NCBI GenBank assembly: GCA_963920665.1
Contig: OY987271.1
Location: 7,443,350-7,507,349, forward strand
Length of the DNA stretch: 64,000 nt
Origin: Straminergon stramineum
Taxonomy: Eukaryota; Streptophyta; Bryopsida; Hypnales; Calliergonaceae
Direction: 5' to 3'
In this document: one piece after another, positions 22,372 through 33,925 of the stretch
Position numbering within the stretch: position 1 is the stretch's first letter
How the letters are laid out: each line of letters opens with the position of its first letter
Notes under the pieces: model-generated
What the model was told of the DNA's origin: nothing
Seen by the model: the letters and a program-made list of their open reading frames with translations, nothing else
The model's database searches: none
Made by a program: the position numbers and the translations under genes

Positions 22372-25186
22372 GTCAACACATATTGACATTGTCTTTGAAT
22401 TTTAATATTGTTTTTTAAGACATCAATTGAGACTTCCAAATATTTTTTTGCGATATGAATTGAGATGTCTAGATGTTTTTTGCAATGTCAACTTAGATAA
22501 CTTTGTATATGTCATATTGTTCTATATATTCCATATGGTTTGTCTTTGAATTCCCTCCTACAAGTTTACTTTTATAAATAGCTTGTATTCTCGTGTCAAC
22601 ATATTCACAATAAGTGACTTTTTAAGCCATGTGATATAGTTGTCAAATACAATGTACTATGTATGGTATATTGTATACAATATATAGTGTATGACCTATT
22701 ATATATGGTGTACTATGTACAATATACATTTAAGTTGATGTGGCAAAATGTGAAGAAGTCTAAGCTAATGTCTCAAAAAACTAAGACATGCACATTAGGC
22801 ACATCTTAGAAGACATCATCCATGATGTTTTAATGTCTCCATAGACATGCCATAACACACAACGGTGGCTACATGACATTCAAAAGAATTAACCTCATGT
22901 CATAGTTGACGTCCCAAAAAATATGTGCAAGTTATAGTAGACGTCCAAATATACAAGACCTAGGGCATAGAGAAACCACACACGTTATGAATTTTCCACT
23001 ACCACATCATTGCCATGTGTGCCATGTTACATCCCACGTCGACAAGCCCAAATGAAAAAGTTTTTTGACATGACACTCTCTATCTACATGGCACTTATGT
23101 GGAGGTGATGTAGTTGCTACATGGTGCACTTTTGGTACCTTCTTTGACCATATTTGAGTTGATGTCACACTGCAAACATGATGCATTTTCTCATATTTTT
23201 GTGTATTTTTGCCTTGTCAGTCAAATGGAGTTTGTTGAACATCCACAAGGACATGTGTGATGTTAGGAAAAATGTATTCCCATGTCAATGAGTATGTCAA
23301 AAACAAGGTGTTTTTTTCTAATGTGTCCAAACACTTACACAAGATGCCAACAAGTGTAGCAATAACAAAATGAAAAAGGATGCAAAGCAATGATGCTATT
23401 GTGTGAGTATGATTGTGAGCTTTAAGCATGTGTATAAGTAGATATCCTACAACTATTGAAGGTGCTTATATCATAAATATCTATAAATAGGTATCTTTAG
23501 CACAATTATATTATAATCATGGAAGATTTTTATAATTAGACACCTATAATATAGGGGTATAATCTTCAAGGCTCATTGGCTCATGATTCTAGGCTTACAT
23601 AATAGCACCCCTTGGGTGCAAAGTGAGAAGAATGAATAGCCTTTCATACTTCCTCTAAGGCCCCTCTTCCTTTCAATTTATCTTAAAGAATTCCTATAAT
23701 TAACTCCCAATTACTTCTAATTACTAGACAATCGAATCTATTGTTGTGATAAATCTAACTTTTAGAGAATTTTTTCAAATGGCAACAGATTGCCCCATTC
23801 GCTTCAAAAGGTCTTAATTTGTTGTAAAGATCCTCAACATCTACTTCTTGGTTATTTGGCTTGCAAAAGTCAACAAATCACAAATCAAAGAAAAGGTAAA
23901 AACATCCAAATGATGACTTTTTCAAGGAATCTAACTAGCCATAGTTGTTGAAATTTTTGTGAAAGTAAGAAAAGAGTCCTTTTTGACATTGATTGAACAT
24001 CACAAGCCCTCTATACGTCAATCAACATGTCAAATGTTTTTGAATTTCATGTGAATTTGGTGTAGCTGTTCGTTCTGGTACTTGACAGTGTTGGAATTAC
24101 TTGAAACTTGGTGGGATACATTACTAGAACTAAAAATTCTATCCTAATTTTGTAGTGAGATTTCATTGTCACTTGGATAATTTCCACAAATTTTCCATCG
24201 TTGGTAAGTACAATTGACTTTCCAATGTTTTTAAGGAGTCATCTCTTACAATATTGAATTTTTTGAATTTTTTTGGGTAACTTTTAGGAAGATCCCCATA
24301 ACTAAATGTAGGTTCACACTTTCACTTTGCACTATTTATAGGAAGGTCAAAATTAATTACCTCCTTTTTCATTCTAGTAGAGGGGGAATCATTCAAGTAG
24401 AAGGAAATCTTGCTAAAAATACTTTTCTCCAATCTTCAAATATATGTCCCTTGTATTGCTTGAATTTTACCTACATGATGCAAATGTAAGTTTTCACTAT
24501 CATTTCAAAATGGATGGTGACGTCTAAGTGGATCAATTGCACAAATTTCTAGAGCAAGCATGACTCTTTCCCTCATGAACTACTAACTCTCATAAAGCTA
24601 TATTTCATCATATGCATTAAAAGTTTTGGTCTTGGTGTATTTTGATTTATGAATCTTGCTACTACATTGACCAACAAAGTCTAATTATGTCTCAAATTCC
24701 TAATTGACCCTTTAAATTCCTAATGTAGACACTAGAAATAGGAAAATAGAAGTGTTTAAGGCACTTCCAAACTTCTAAGGATAAATCTTCATATTAGTTG
24801 GGACTTCTACCAAATATGATGTGAACATTTTTTCTATGACTTATTAGCTATAAAATTTATTAAAATTGAGCAAAAGCAAAAAAAATAAAAATCATGAGAT
24901 CCAAGTGACAACTCCAAGACTCACACATAATCTACTAGCCCATACTTTTGAAAATACTTGATACAGTGCATATATTATTGTTCTCAATGATCGGGGTTGA
25001 TAAAAAAATAAGTCTAAATATAGATGCCAAATTTTTTGACATTTTTTTTCTCCCAAATAGGATGTTTGGAAAAAAAGAATCTTGTGAAATATTCCGAATT
25101 TTAGCATCTCAAAATCCTCATTTATTGAAAAAAATTGAATATTTAACTTGTGAAAACTTGGGCCATGTAGACTAAGAAAAAAACTA
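22372..25186. other. AT-rich non-coding region
   Basis: No gene seen. A purine/pyrimidine-alternating patch around 22645-22725 (repeated GTATAC/TATAC/GTGTACTATGT) forms imperfect palindromes. Open frames at 23217-23429 and 24892-25230 are AT-rich and unsupported. Confidence 0.45.
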
Positions 25187-25602
25187 AGGTAGAAGCACCT
25201 AAATGCAACACTTGTTTTGGATCTCTTCATATGGAGGGTGCATACATGAAAAAATGATGTACGTGTGTTAGGAAATGGTTTAGGAAACCGACAAAATTGG
25301 TTTTATATTTTACTGAGCTTGTATGAATATTATATGAATTTTTGAAAAGTACTTCGTAGATGCACCTACTGTGGACACTAGACTAACACGAAAGTGGGCA
25401 TGGAAACACCCAAAAGCAACATTCTCTAAACTTGGATCAAATGCGGGTGATTGGTTGCTTCTTGAAAGAATGACAACTGTTTGGAAGCCCACGTGTCTAC
25501 TTTGGAACCCCACTTGTCTACTTTGGGTCCACAAGCGTTTAGATGTAGGTCGTTTATTAGGTGTCCGTAAACAACTCCAGTTACATTTGGGTGCTTCTAC
25601 CT
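25187..25602 (+). mobile_element. TIR element family B, empty copy
   Basis: 416 bp with 25-bp terminal inverted repeats (AGGTAGAAGCACCTAAATGC at the left; AGGTAGAAGCACCCAAATGT read inward from the right end), flanked by TA at 25185-25186 and 25603-25604. It is closely similar to 19651-20345 but lacks the nested ~300-bp MITE, reading GAAAAAATGATGTACG at the equivalent site. Overlapping open frames on both strands within it are chance frames of the repeat. Confidence 0.75.
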
Positions 25603-25604
25603 TA

Positions 25605-27887
25605 CAAGAAGACCCATTTGTAGTCAAGTTCTTCATATGGATCTCCTTTTGGATCATTCCCCTAATCTACTCGGCCGAAGTTTGTACTAGTGATTGCAGC
25701 AAGTGTCACGAGCACCGAATACAGTAAGCTAGTGTGTGTGGGTTTTTCAAAGCATATTTTTCTGGCCCATGCAAGCTCCTCATAACATTTGAAAACGTGA
25801 AAAAGACTGTCTTCTTTAAGTTATTTATTAGTCCCACCACACCACCACCACCACCTCACACTTCAGGGTCAGGAAACGCCCTTGGATACGTACCTCAGGA
25901 CACTCAACTGAAAGGCCTGCCTTCAGATTCACAAAATCCCCTTTCCTGCAGAAAAAGGAAGCACAAGGAATCAAAGCATGCCGTGTATACCGGATTACAG
26001 CAGGGAGCCAGGGAGCCAGGGATCAGTTGCAAGGAATCTCTTACATCACTGATGCCTTGTTGACATCCAGTTCAGTTGCCAGTGGGAATCGTACACCTTC
26101 TTCTCGTGGCCTCGTGGGCTTTTCTTTTTGTGTATGTCCGGCCTTGTCGTTTTAGGTTCAAACTCTTCCTCCAAAAGCAGGCCAATTCATTGGAGCGCCA
26201 TGGGCACACTTGTCCGAATGAAACACTCCAGACATATATAATTGGCTTGCATTAATTTGGTGATGCATTTTACAAATGTTAGGTACCCATTTCATTCTTT
26301 AGTTGGTTTCTTACGTTTCTCGATCGGTTTCAATCCAATTGCTGTAGTCCTTTGAGCTCTGTCTGGAATTATATAGTTTATATCATTCAAATATACTTAC
26401 GCTCCTGCTTTGATAATCCTGTCAACATGAAGCTGATCTGATACCTGACATTCATACAATATTTGGGTTGGTAGCTAGGAAAGCAAGTAGTGAGTTACTT
26501 AGTGTTGAAAGGCCTTGGGAGCTTGTTCCTCTTTGCATAAACGAGACAGTCTAGTATTGATCCATGCAGTAGTGTCGATCTTTTCAGTCGCCATAGCTAA
26601 GTCAGCAAGCCTCTGCATGCGAGCATTCATTTGGAATCCATTGAATGTTAGGAATGTAGTCCGAAAGAGTTATGCGCTGGTTGTGGTCCGGGCATTGTGG
26701 TGTGTGTCGAAACTTGTTTTGCAGATCGAATTGGACAGACGTACTGCTGTAGTTTCAGAGGGTTTTGCAAGGCCAGGGGTACCGAACTGAACAATTCCCC
26801 GCAGGGTTTTGTAGGGCGGCGACGGGCGTGAATGAAGAGCCTGTTCTTCCCATTCCTCTGCTCTGTAAGGTACGGACTGTACATTTGAAAGTGTCGAAAT
26901 GAAGACTTGAGAGCACGGTTCGTATTATTTAGGTGCCTTGATTTCTTGTCGGCAAATGAAAGACAATTCTAACACAATTTACCATGGATTTGTTGGATAT
27001 TGTATGATTAAAGTATGAATTTTCAAAGTGCTAATTATTGGTGTAGCAATAATCGATTGTAGTCTTTCATGTTGAGTTTTAGGAGTTGCTTTTGGATTAG
27101 AGTTGCAAATAGTTGTAGAAAAATTATCCTAGACCCTCTCTAATTCCACAATCCATGTAGATCTTGAGAATCGGTCATGTTGTTTACACATTTGGTTGGT
27201 TAGGTACTACACCGCAAGTTATGAATATGTATGAGTGCATTTGAAGGTCCATTTGTTCCAAAAGGCAATGTAATTAGAAAAGGGTTGAGTGTACTCATGA
27301 CATAGGTAGGAAGCTTAGGTGTGTTGCCTTCCTTTGAACGGTGAATGAAGAATTTCAGTTTTCACATTCCACTATCTTCAGTCGTCTTCCTTTTGAATTT
27401 TGATGTTTTCCTTTTGAAAGCCTTGATTGAGCATGATTGAACAAGATCCAACCATTGAGGCTCCATTTGGTAACAAGAAAGGATAGCCTCATTATGAGAA
27501 TAACAACCCATGTCATTCTCATGTAGATCCTTGATTGAGCATGGTTGACCAAGATCAAACTATCCAACATTGAGGATATTTTCAGTAATGTGAAAGCAAA
27601 GGCTCATTATGAGAAATAACATCCTTGCCTTCACCGTAACTAGTCTGCTTTCGTACTACCTAGTAAAAAGCTCAATAGTGATGGAGGGGTTGAATGAAGA
27701 ATCTGTTCCTCCCGTTCATGAGAGGAACAGCAGATGAATGTAACACCCTGAGGGATGACTAACTTATCACGGTTTTGCATTGAAAAAACTGATCCAGAAT
27801 TGAATAACTCAATTGAGCTCCCTTCTGCAGTGATTTTTTCAGCAGGACTTCCTTAATTTGTCCGCGAGAGCGCTGCCATCAGCAAGC
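25605..27887. other. Mixed-composition region without a clear gene
   Basis: Several stretches (25850-26060, 26500-26880, 27600-27890) are less AT-rich than their surroundings and might be exons or UTR of a low-expression gene. No consistent spliced frame, domain or homologue was found. A CCACCACCACC tract lies near 25840-25853. Confidence 0.35.
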
Positions 27888-28112
27888 ATGGCAGCTCTCG
27901 GGGCGAAGTACTGGAAGGCAGTGACACGAAGTCATGAGGAAGACGAGATGCAGACAAGCAGGGATAGGCTCAACAGAAGAATTCGAGAACCTGATCATGT
28001 GACATCAAATAGTTCCAAGGTGCAACAAGGATCCAAGCAGATGGTGGATGTTCATACACTGCGAAAGAAGCTGTCAGCAAAACTGAAGAAAAGGAGCATT
28101 CAGCACAACTGA
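27888..28112 (+). CDS. Small hypothetical ORF, 74 aa
   Basis: From ATG 27888 (context AGCATGG) the frame encodes a 74-residue, highly charged protein (starts MAALGAKYWKAVTRSHEEDE, ends LSAKLKKRSIQHN) with mixed Arg/Lys and Glu/Asp and no membrane segment. Composition here is richer than the flanks, and the frame continues upstream without stop to 27858 through non-ATG codons. I do not recognise a family. It may be a chance frame, a small gene or one exon of a larger gene. Confidence 0.25.
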   Translation: MAALGAKYWKAVTRSHEEDEMQTSRDRLNRRIREPDHVTSNSSKVQQGSKQMVDVHTLRKKLSAKLKKRSIQHN

Positions 28113-29088
28113 AGAGATGGACTAAGTGGCAGGGAGCAGCTAGCAGCCAGCAAGTTGGTGGGACATAATTTCAGATTGTCTTCAGTTTGCTAAAAAGAGA
28201 ATAGTTAAGGGTTCTATCCCGCTTGTGAAACTTGAACTTGGCATTATGATCATTGTAATAGGTGTCATCTAAACACAATGCAAATGTGTCACTCAAGTAG
28301 TATCTAAAATTCCCTACAAAGTGTTTGGATAGATAAATTGTTGGTAACAGGGTCAGAACAAGAGACAAGATCCCTACTAGTTTCAGAATCCTCTACTTCA
28401 GTACGCACCAAGCTTGATTGTAAAGCTCAATTCAATGGACAGTGTCGTGATTGCTAGAAATGAGCTTCCAATGCAACTCAAGTTCAGAGCTCTGTTGTGA
28501 ACTCGATTGCATTGAACAGCGGTGAAGAACATCCGAATAATACTGTACTACATGATATGTTTCTCCCATGTACTCTAAATGTAATAAGACCAAAATTTTG
28601 ATATGAGGTTCCGCATGTTCCATAATCTTTCTGCAACCAGTCTGTACTCAAATACTATTGCGAGTCTCATGTACTCTACTGAAGATACAAACGATTTAGG
28701 CCAGACATGGAAATGGAAATTTTTAAATGCTCAACAATCCTGCCACTACATTGACACGAACATGATAATTCTCAAAAGGGTCACTCAGAATGTGCAACCG
28801 GTGAATGCATATGACCACGTGACACATTGCTCCCTACTCCTACTTGGATAATCCCACCATATTGGACAAGTCCTAATACTTAGACAAAACACACAAAATA
28901 AACAAAGCAGCATTGCAGGAAAGAAAGGCCAAATCCTAGTCAAAAATATAGCATCAATCACAAGGGAAGAATTGTGTCAGCATGATCACCAAATCTCAAA
29001 GATGTGGCAACGCCAGCAACGGCATCGCCATATTTCTATTCCTCAGGAAACGATATATACATAGACAAATTACTGCCGGATCGGCAGA
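28113..29088. other. Intergenic region downstream of DLH
   Basis: Contains the presumed 3' UTR and terminator region of the minus-strand DLH gene just below 29089. No other gene is supported. Confidence 0.4.
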
Positions 29089-29790
29089 CTACAGATACTT
29101 CGCAAACCAGTCGATCATAAGCTTATGCGCCTCATTCGCATTCTCCACTTCGGCTTCATTAGTCTCATCATACCGCAGCGTCCACCCATGCGTCACACCC
29201 GGAAAGATCTTCACAAAGCTCTTCACATCCGTCCTCGACTCCAGAAGCTCCACATACTTGTCCACTCCATCAGTCGGCGCTGCCAGAACACAGATCGGCA
29301 CAACAACCTCCTCGTAATCCGCAGCAGCAATCCCCGAAGGATGCAACTGCACAATCGCCTTCACCACTTTCTCCTTCGCAAGCACGATCACCGGTTTCGC
29401 CCCATAGCAAAACCCTGCGGCGCCGATGGAACCCACGCCCTTATCCTTCAACGCCTCCACCAAACCCTTGGTCACCTCCAATGGGTACCCAGTGGGAGGG
29501 TGCTTCTGCGACCAGATCCCAAGCTCCCCGGTGGAGAAGCTACCAGTGAACGGATCGTCCTTGAGAACATCGGGGACGAGGACGAGGAAACCGGTGGATG
29601 CGGCAACTTTGTCTGCGAGCTTGCGGATCAGAGGCTTCCTGAAGCCGAAGATGTCGCTGACGAGAATGATGGCGGAGGTGGACGATGAGGGGCCAGTGGT
29701 GTAAACGGGGTAGCCTGCAAATGTCTCATCTTTGCCCACGAACTCGGGAGTTGCGGGAGGGGGGGGAGTGCAGCAAGCTTCCGAAGTCAT
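29089..29790 (-). CDS. Dienelactone hydrolase family protein (alpha/beta hydrolase)
   Basis: An intronless 233-residue reading frame, near the usual family length (about 230-240). It carries the alpha/beta-hydrolase nucleophile motif G-F-C-Y-G with Cys128, an acid at about Asp174 (APTDG) and His201 in V-T-H-G-W, the Cys-Asp-His triad typical of DLH proteins. Early landmarks include AIILVSDIFGFRKPLIRKLA. Plant members have been annotated as DLH-like or endo-1,3;1,4-beta-glucanase-like; the true substrate is not known. No signal peptide is seen, so a cytosolic enzyme is likely. The ATG at 29790 is preferred: the frame is open 13 codons further upstream but only through a TTG. The sequence ACCTGCAAATGCAAA occurs at 29816 and again at 29887 in the leader, a small duplication. 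The neighbour on the upstream side is about 5.9 kb away (THFS, opposite strand). Confidence 0.88.
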   Translation of the reverse strand: MTSEACCTPPPPATPEFVGKDETFAGYPVYTTGPSSSTSAIILVSDIFGFRKPLIRKLADKVAASTGFLVLVPDVLKDDPFTGSFSTGELGIWSQKHPPTGYPLEVTKGLVEALKDKGVGSIGAAGFCYGAKPVIVLAKEKVVKAIVQLHPSGIAAADYEEVVVPICVLAAPTDGVDKYVELLESRTDVKSFVKIFPGVTHGWTLRYDETNEAEVENANEAHKLMIDWFAKYL

Positions 29791-30852
29791 AGTTGCCGAG
29801 TACGTGGGATTTGAAACCTGCAAATGCAAATTGGACGAAGGCTTGGGACACAGATGTTTGCGAGACGGAGCAGAAATGAGTTTTCACCTGCAAATGCAAA
29901 AGCAAAATGCAATGGAGGAAGAATGGAGACAGAGATGGATCTCCGCGCTTTAGGTTCTCAAGAAGGAAATTGTTTAGGGCCGTTACGGAGGCGAGTCCTG
30001 CTGCAGCACGAAATGCGAGAACAGTTGTATTATACTGTACTGTACCCACATAAAGAATTGGCGAAATGCATTAATCCCCCATAGCCGATAGTCTGAAATG
30101 TGGAGTGGCAAAGACTCCGACGTCGCTTCCGTCCCGCTAGCAAGCGAAGCCTCCTCGGCTGCTTCAGAAGGCTGCTGTAGAGCTCGACCTTTTGGGTCGG
30201 TTCCTGACTCCCTGTGTTGTGTTGTGAACCTTTTGTCAGCCTTCACGGAAAAGGAGCCGCTGCATAACAGGGCTTCCTTCAACAAGAGGAATCTCTGTGG
30301 CACATATCAGGATGATCACCCATTTTCGATCACTTAAGCAATTCAGCTTATCTGGGGCATGGGAAAAAGTTCAGAAAATTTCCCCATGTAGAGAAATAGA
30401 TTTCAGAAGGATTTCATGATTTCCTAAATTTTTTCTCTTAAAAGCAAAATTATCATGAATTTTTTTCATGAAGATTCTATTTGTCCCATTCTTGATGTAT
30501 CGGCAAACCTATTTCCAACCATAGGATGGTTCCAAAATCAATGTAAGGCTTTCAATATACACCTCGTGATCATTGTAAGCTTTCAATGTACACCACCTAG
30601 ACATTTGGGGGGTCCTGTGGTGCATGAGCTATCACCTACATTTCATTTGATTGGAAATGGAGTAGCCTAAACAACGAGATTGGGAGGCTGATTGGAAATG
30701 GGTGATCTCATTTAACTTAAAGCCACTTCCGCTTTCCCATTTAATGACAACGTTTGGGAAGTTTTTTGAGTTGCCCTAATAGTTTTCCTCCTCTATGTAG
30801 AAGGGGCCGGGTTTTTTTCCTAAGGGGACCAGTTGCATCCTCTCTTTATCAA
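29791..30852. promoter_or_regulatory. DLH 5' leader and promoter region
   Basis: The first ~550 bp upstream of the DLH ATG is noticeably less AT-rich than surrounding DNA, consistent with a 5' UTR and promoter. Antisense frames at 29732-30337 are open but have no domain character. No definite TATA box was picked out. Beyond 30340 it becomes AT-rich with nothing recognised. Confidence 0.4.
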
Positions 30853-31465
30853 AACTAGTGTACCTTGTACTAATGGCAAAATCAAAATCAAAGTAAAAGT
30901 AATTTTTTCATTTTTTGAAACCAAAAATAACTCAAAAATTTCCTAACTTTCACATTGTAGTTCAGAATACCACAAAACAAAGCCTGTGCAACCTTCCTCG
31001 CCAAGGGCTTTCAAACGGAACCAAGCACGCGAACAAGGGATGCACAGTCCAAGAGATCTCACTATAACAAAACAAACAACCTATCTTAAAGTATGGATCT
31101 CTAGGTTTATTTTCTCTAATATCAAATTCTCACCAACCAATTTCTATCAACTTCAAATTTGTAACTTAAAAGATACAACATAGCTTTTGTATAAGTAGGA
31201 AATAATCCATTTTTCATTGCAACTAGTGTGCTTTGTGCTAATGCCACAACTAAGAGAAGAAGAAAAATTCTATTTTTTAATTTAAAGAGACTTGAAAATT
31301 CAATAACTTTCACATCATAGGTTCAAATGCCATGAAACAAAGCCCATGCACCCTTCCTTGCCAAGGGTTTTCCAATGGTACCAAGAATGCGACCAAGGGA
31401 CACACAATCTAGGAGATCTTAATGTAACAAACAAAACAAACATCCTAACTTAAGGTATGGATGGT
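30853..31465 (+). repeat. Diverged tandem duplication, ~368-bp period
   Basis: The segment from 30853 (AACTAGTGTACCTTGTACTA) is repeated from 31221 (AACTAGTGTGCTTTGTGCTA). Further matching landmarks are CTTTCACATTGTAG / CTTTCACATCATAG, CCTTCCTCGCCAAGGGCTTT / CCTTCCTTGCCAAGGGTTTT, and CTTAAAGTATGGAT / CTTAAGGTATGGAT. Copies differ at many positions, so the duplication is old. No coding frame spans it. Confidence 0.7.
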
Positions 31466-31629
31466 AAGCTTAGAATTGTTGTGGTTGCTACTAAGTATGT
31501 ATGTATTGTTCTCATATGTCTCAAACATATCAACTCTTGTCTAATCAAAGCACTTGCAACTTGATGTCAATGAACAAGATGTCTTAATTGTTGCAACAAC
31601 TTGATTTAATACACTTGAAGAAAATAAGG

Positions 31630-32610
31630 GGTTATACAGCTATTGTTTGCAACTGGTTTGTTAGTTCCATGAGATGTTTGCAACTGGTTTGTTAGTTCCA
31701 TGAGATGTTTGCAACTAGGTGACAATTTTGAGCCCGTAGTTGCAGTGGACAAATTATACTAGTCGCAAAGTAGTTGCAAAAATTTTCAAGCTTGTTTCTA
31801 TTCCGACAGTCTACTTGAAAATTTGTCAATGAATTCTTTAGATGTGGTTATTAATGTGGAAGTTATTTTTGTGCAACTAGTTTGCAACTAACATGCAATT
31901 GGTTTGCGACTTATTTACAACTTGTCTATAATTCATAGATTAGTAGATTTAGAATTTCATATCTATCTTTTTTTTAGATTGTCAAATCCAAAAATTTCCT
32001 AAACTTTAAATGTTTTTGTAGATTATAGAAATTTACAAATTATAGAAATCTACAAGGTGTAACAATCTACAACATGTAGAAATATTAGAATTTCATAATC
32101 AAAATTCATTACTTAAGAATGCTATAACTTACAATTTTTATATGTCTAATCTAATGGTATTCTTGACAATTGATATGGGACAATTAATAAAAGAATTAAT
32201 AGTAGTTGCAGTTTAGTTGGTTTCTAGTTGCATGCTAGTTGTATTTTAGTTAAAGTCTAGTCATTTTTTTGGCAAACTGTAGTCAAATTGTAGTTGCAGT
32301 CTGGTTGTAAACTAGTTGCATTGTAGTTGCTTTTTAGTTGCAATCTAGTTGCACAACAATTGCTTTCTAATTGAATTGCTATCAAATTTAGATTATAAGC
32401 AATTGTAGATAGACACATTAGACTCTACAAAATATAAAATTGTCCACGTTGACAATTTTGATGAATATTGGATGTCCTAAACCTCATATCAATTCTTTTC
32501 TTACATTCCTATAATCGTAACTACATTTTGTGATTACTTTGTGACTAAATTTTCAACTACAGTGTAACTATATTAAAGTTGGTGCAAATATAGAGAATTG
32601 TAGTTGTAGG
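31630..32610. repeat. Degenerate TAGTTGCA / TTGCAACTA array
   Basis: Dozens of short GTTGCA, TAGTTGCA, CTAGTTGCAA and TTGCAACTAG motifs recur at irregular 8-25 bp spacing, densest at 32200-32380. The two strands' forms are mixed, so hairpins can form. The array resumes for about 60 bp after the solo LTR at 33921, showing that the LTR split it. It may be a decayed satellite or element end. No coding frame. Confidence 0.6.
31645..31717 (+). repeat. 31-bp tandem repeat
   Basis: The unit beginning GTTTGCAACTGGTTTGTTAG at 31645 is repeated identically at 31676, with a third start at 31707. It opens the larger TTGCAAC/TAGTTGCA-rich zone. Confidence 0.85.
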
Positions 32611-32615
32611 GCAAT

Positions 32616-33920
32616 TGTCGCGGCCCTAGTAACACTTTATAGCTCCAACTAGACTTCAAGAGCCCTTCACAGCTTTTAGGGCTCACCACGCTCCAATATT
32701 GGTATCACTTAGGCCCACCTAACTAACACTACACATGCCATGCACTCACAATATTATTTCCCATTTTCAACTCACATTGCTAAGTCTTGGTGCCTGGGAC
32801 TTCTAGCACGCACCCCACTCGTGGCACTTGGTATGTCACTTGATGGGATGGGGCGGAACTTTCATCTTACTGTGCTAGGACTTATGGTGGCACTACTCAC
32901 CATGGTCCTAACCACCCTTGATTGTCACCCCACTTCATACTAGGCCCTTTGTGTACTTACTACTCTCACACCAATACTAATCGAGATTCACAACTCGGGA
33001 CACATTGCCAAAGGCCTAGTAAGGAGTGGGACTCCAACCAACTGGTGCCCCGGGATACACACACAAGTGTCCCAAAGAGCCTTGAAGCTGGTGGTGAAAT
33101 TACATTACCATCCAAGAGTCACCGGGACTCACCAAAGCTCCAAGAGGGAGTGAGGAGTGAGACCAACCCCTCCTATAGTACTCTCTGTAGTCTTCAGTAG
33201 ACCCCCCCCCCTCTTGTAGGTCAAAGGGACTTCCCAAACCCCCTTGGATTTTGGAAGACCACCCGTTTCCAACCGAAATCCCTAAGTTCTATCTCTGTTT
33301 GGAGTCCCGAACTTTCAAACGGCGTAACTTTGTCTTCAGGGCTTCAAATCCCACATGTGATCCCATTTCGGATATCTACGCGACGAGTAGATGCCGATGG
33401 ACTACTCACTTGGCCCATTTGGACAATTTCTCACAAAGTTATGACCCTTCAAAGATTCAGGTCCATCGGGAGTGACGTCACGCCTTCACCACGGCTCTTC
33501 TCTTGGCCATAACTTTTGGCTCATGTCTTAGAACCTCGTAATTCTTGGCATTATAGGTTCCTTGTCTTTGTAGATTTTCAATGATATGCTACATGCCATG
33601 CTTTGTTGAGTGATTCCTTAAGAACCCTTCACCTAGCTTTTGAGTGTCCCGGTGTCACCAGGACACCCCAACTTTGAACGGCCATAACTTTTAGCTCACT
33701 AGTCCAAATCACGCGTTCTTTAAACGGTTAGAAGCGTATTCTCAAGAGCTTTCCAAGAATGTATGACATGTCACTATGACCTTCATAACCAAGGCGTTAT
33801 TGCGCTTTGTTTGCTCGGGAGTCTCTCATTTCTCCCATCTTAGCCTATTGCAAGGCTTGGGAAGTCACCCCCTTGCTCACTAAGGCACTTTGGGCACCCC
33901 AAGGAGATAGGGGTGTGACA
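32616..33920 (-). mobile_element. Solo LTR of an LTR retrotransposon, 1305 bp
   Basis: Bounded by a 5-bp direct repeat GCAAT at 32611-32615 and 33921-33925, with ends 5'-TG...CA-3'. Read on the minus strand it starts TGTCACACCCCTATCTCC, a common plant LTR start, and ends GGGCCGCGACA, giving TGTC/GACA terminal inverted dinucleotides. No internal retrotransposon genes, primer-binding site or second LTR adjoin it, so it is a solo LTR left by recombination. It interrupts the TAGTTGCA array and is clearly less AT-rich than its surroundings. Confidence 0.82.
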
Positions 33921-33925
33921 GCAAT

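Noticed and set aside
22640..22730. Possible origin or matrix-attachment signal from TATAC-rich palindromes
   Set aside because: AT-rich alternating sequence is common in this window and no independent evidence singles this patch out.
25310..25727. Overlapping >110-residue frames on both strands
   Set aside because: They lie within the TIR element family B copy; the equivalent frames are disrupted in the sister copy at 20.0-20.4 kb.
29125..29704. Long plus-strand open frames opposite the DLH gene
   Set aside because: They are antisense shadows of a strongly conserved coding frame; no domain or splice structure of their own.
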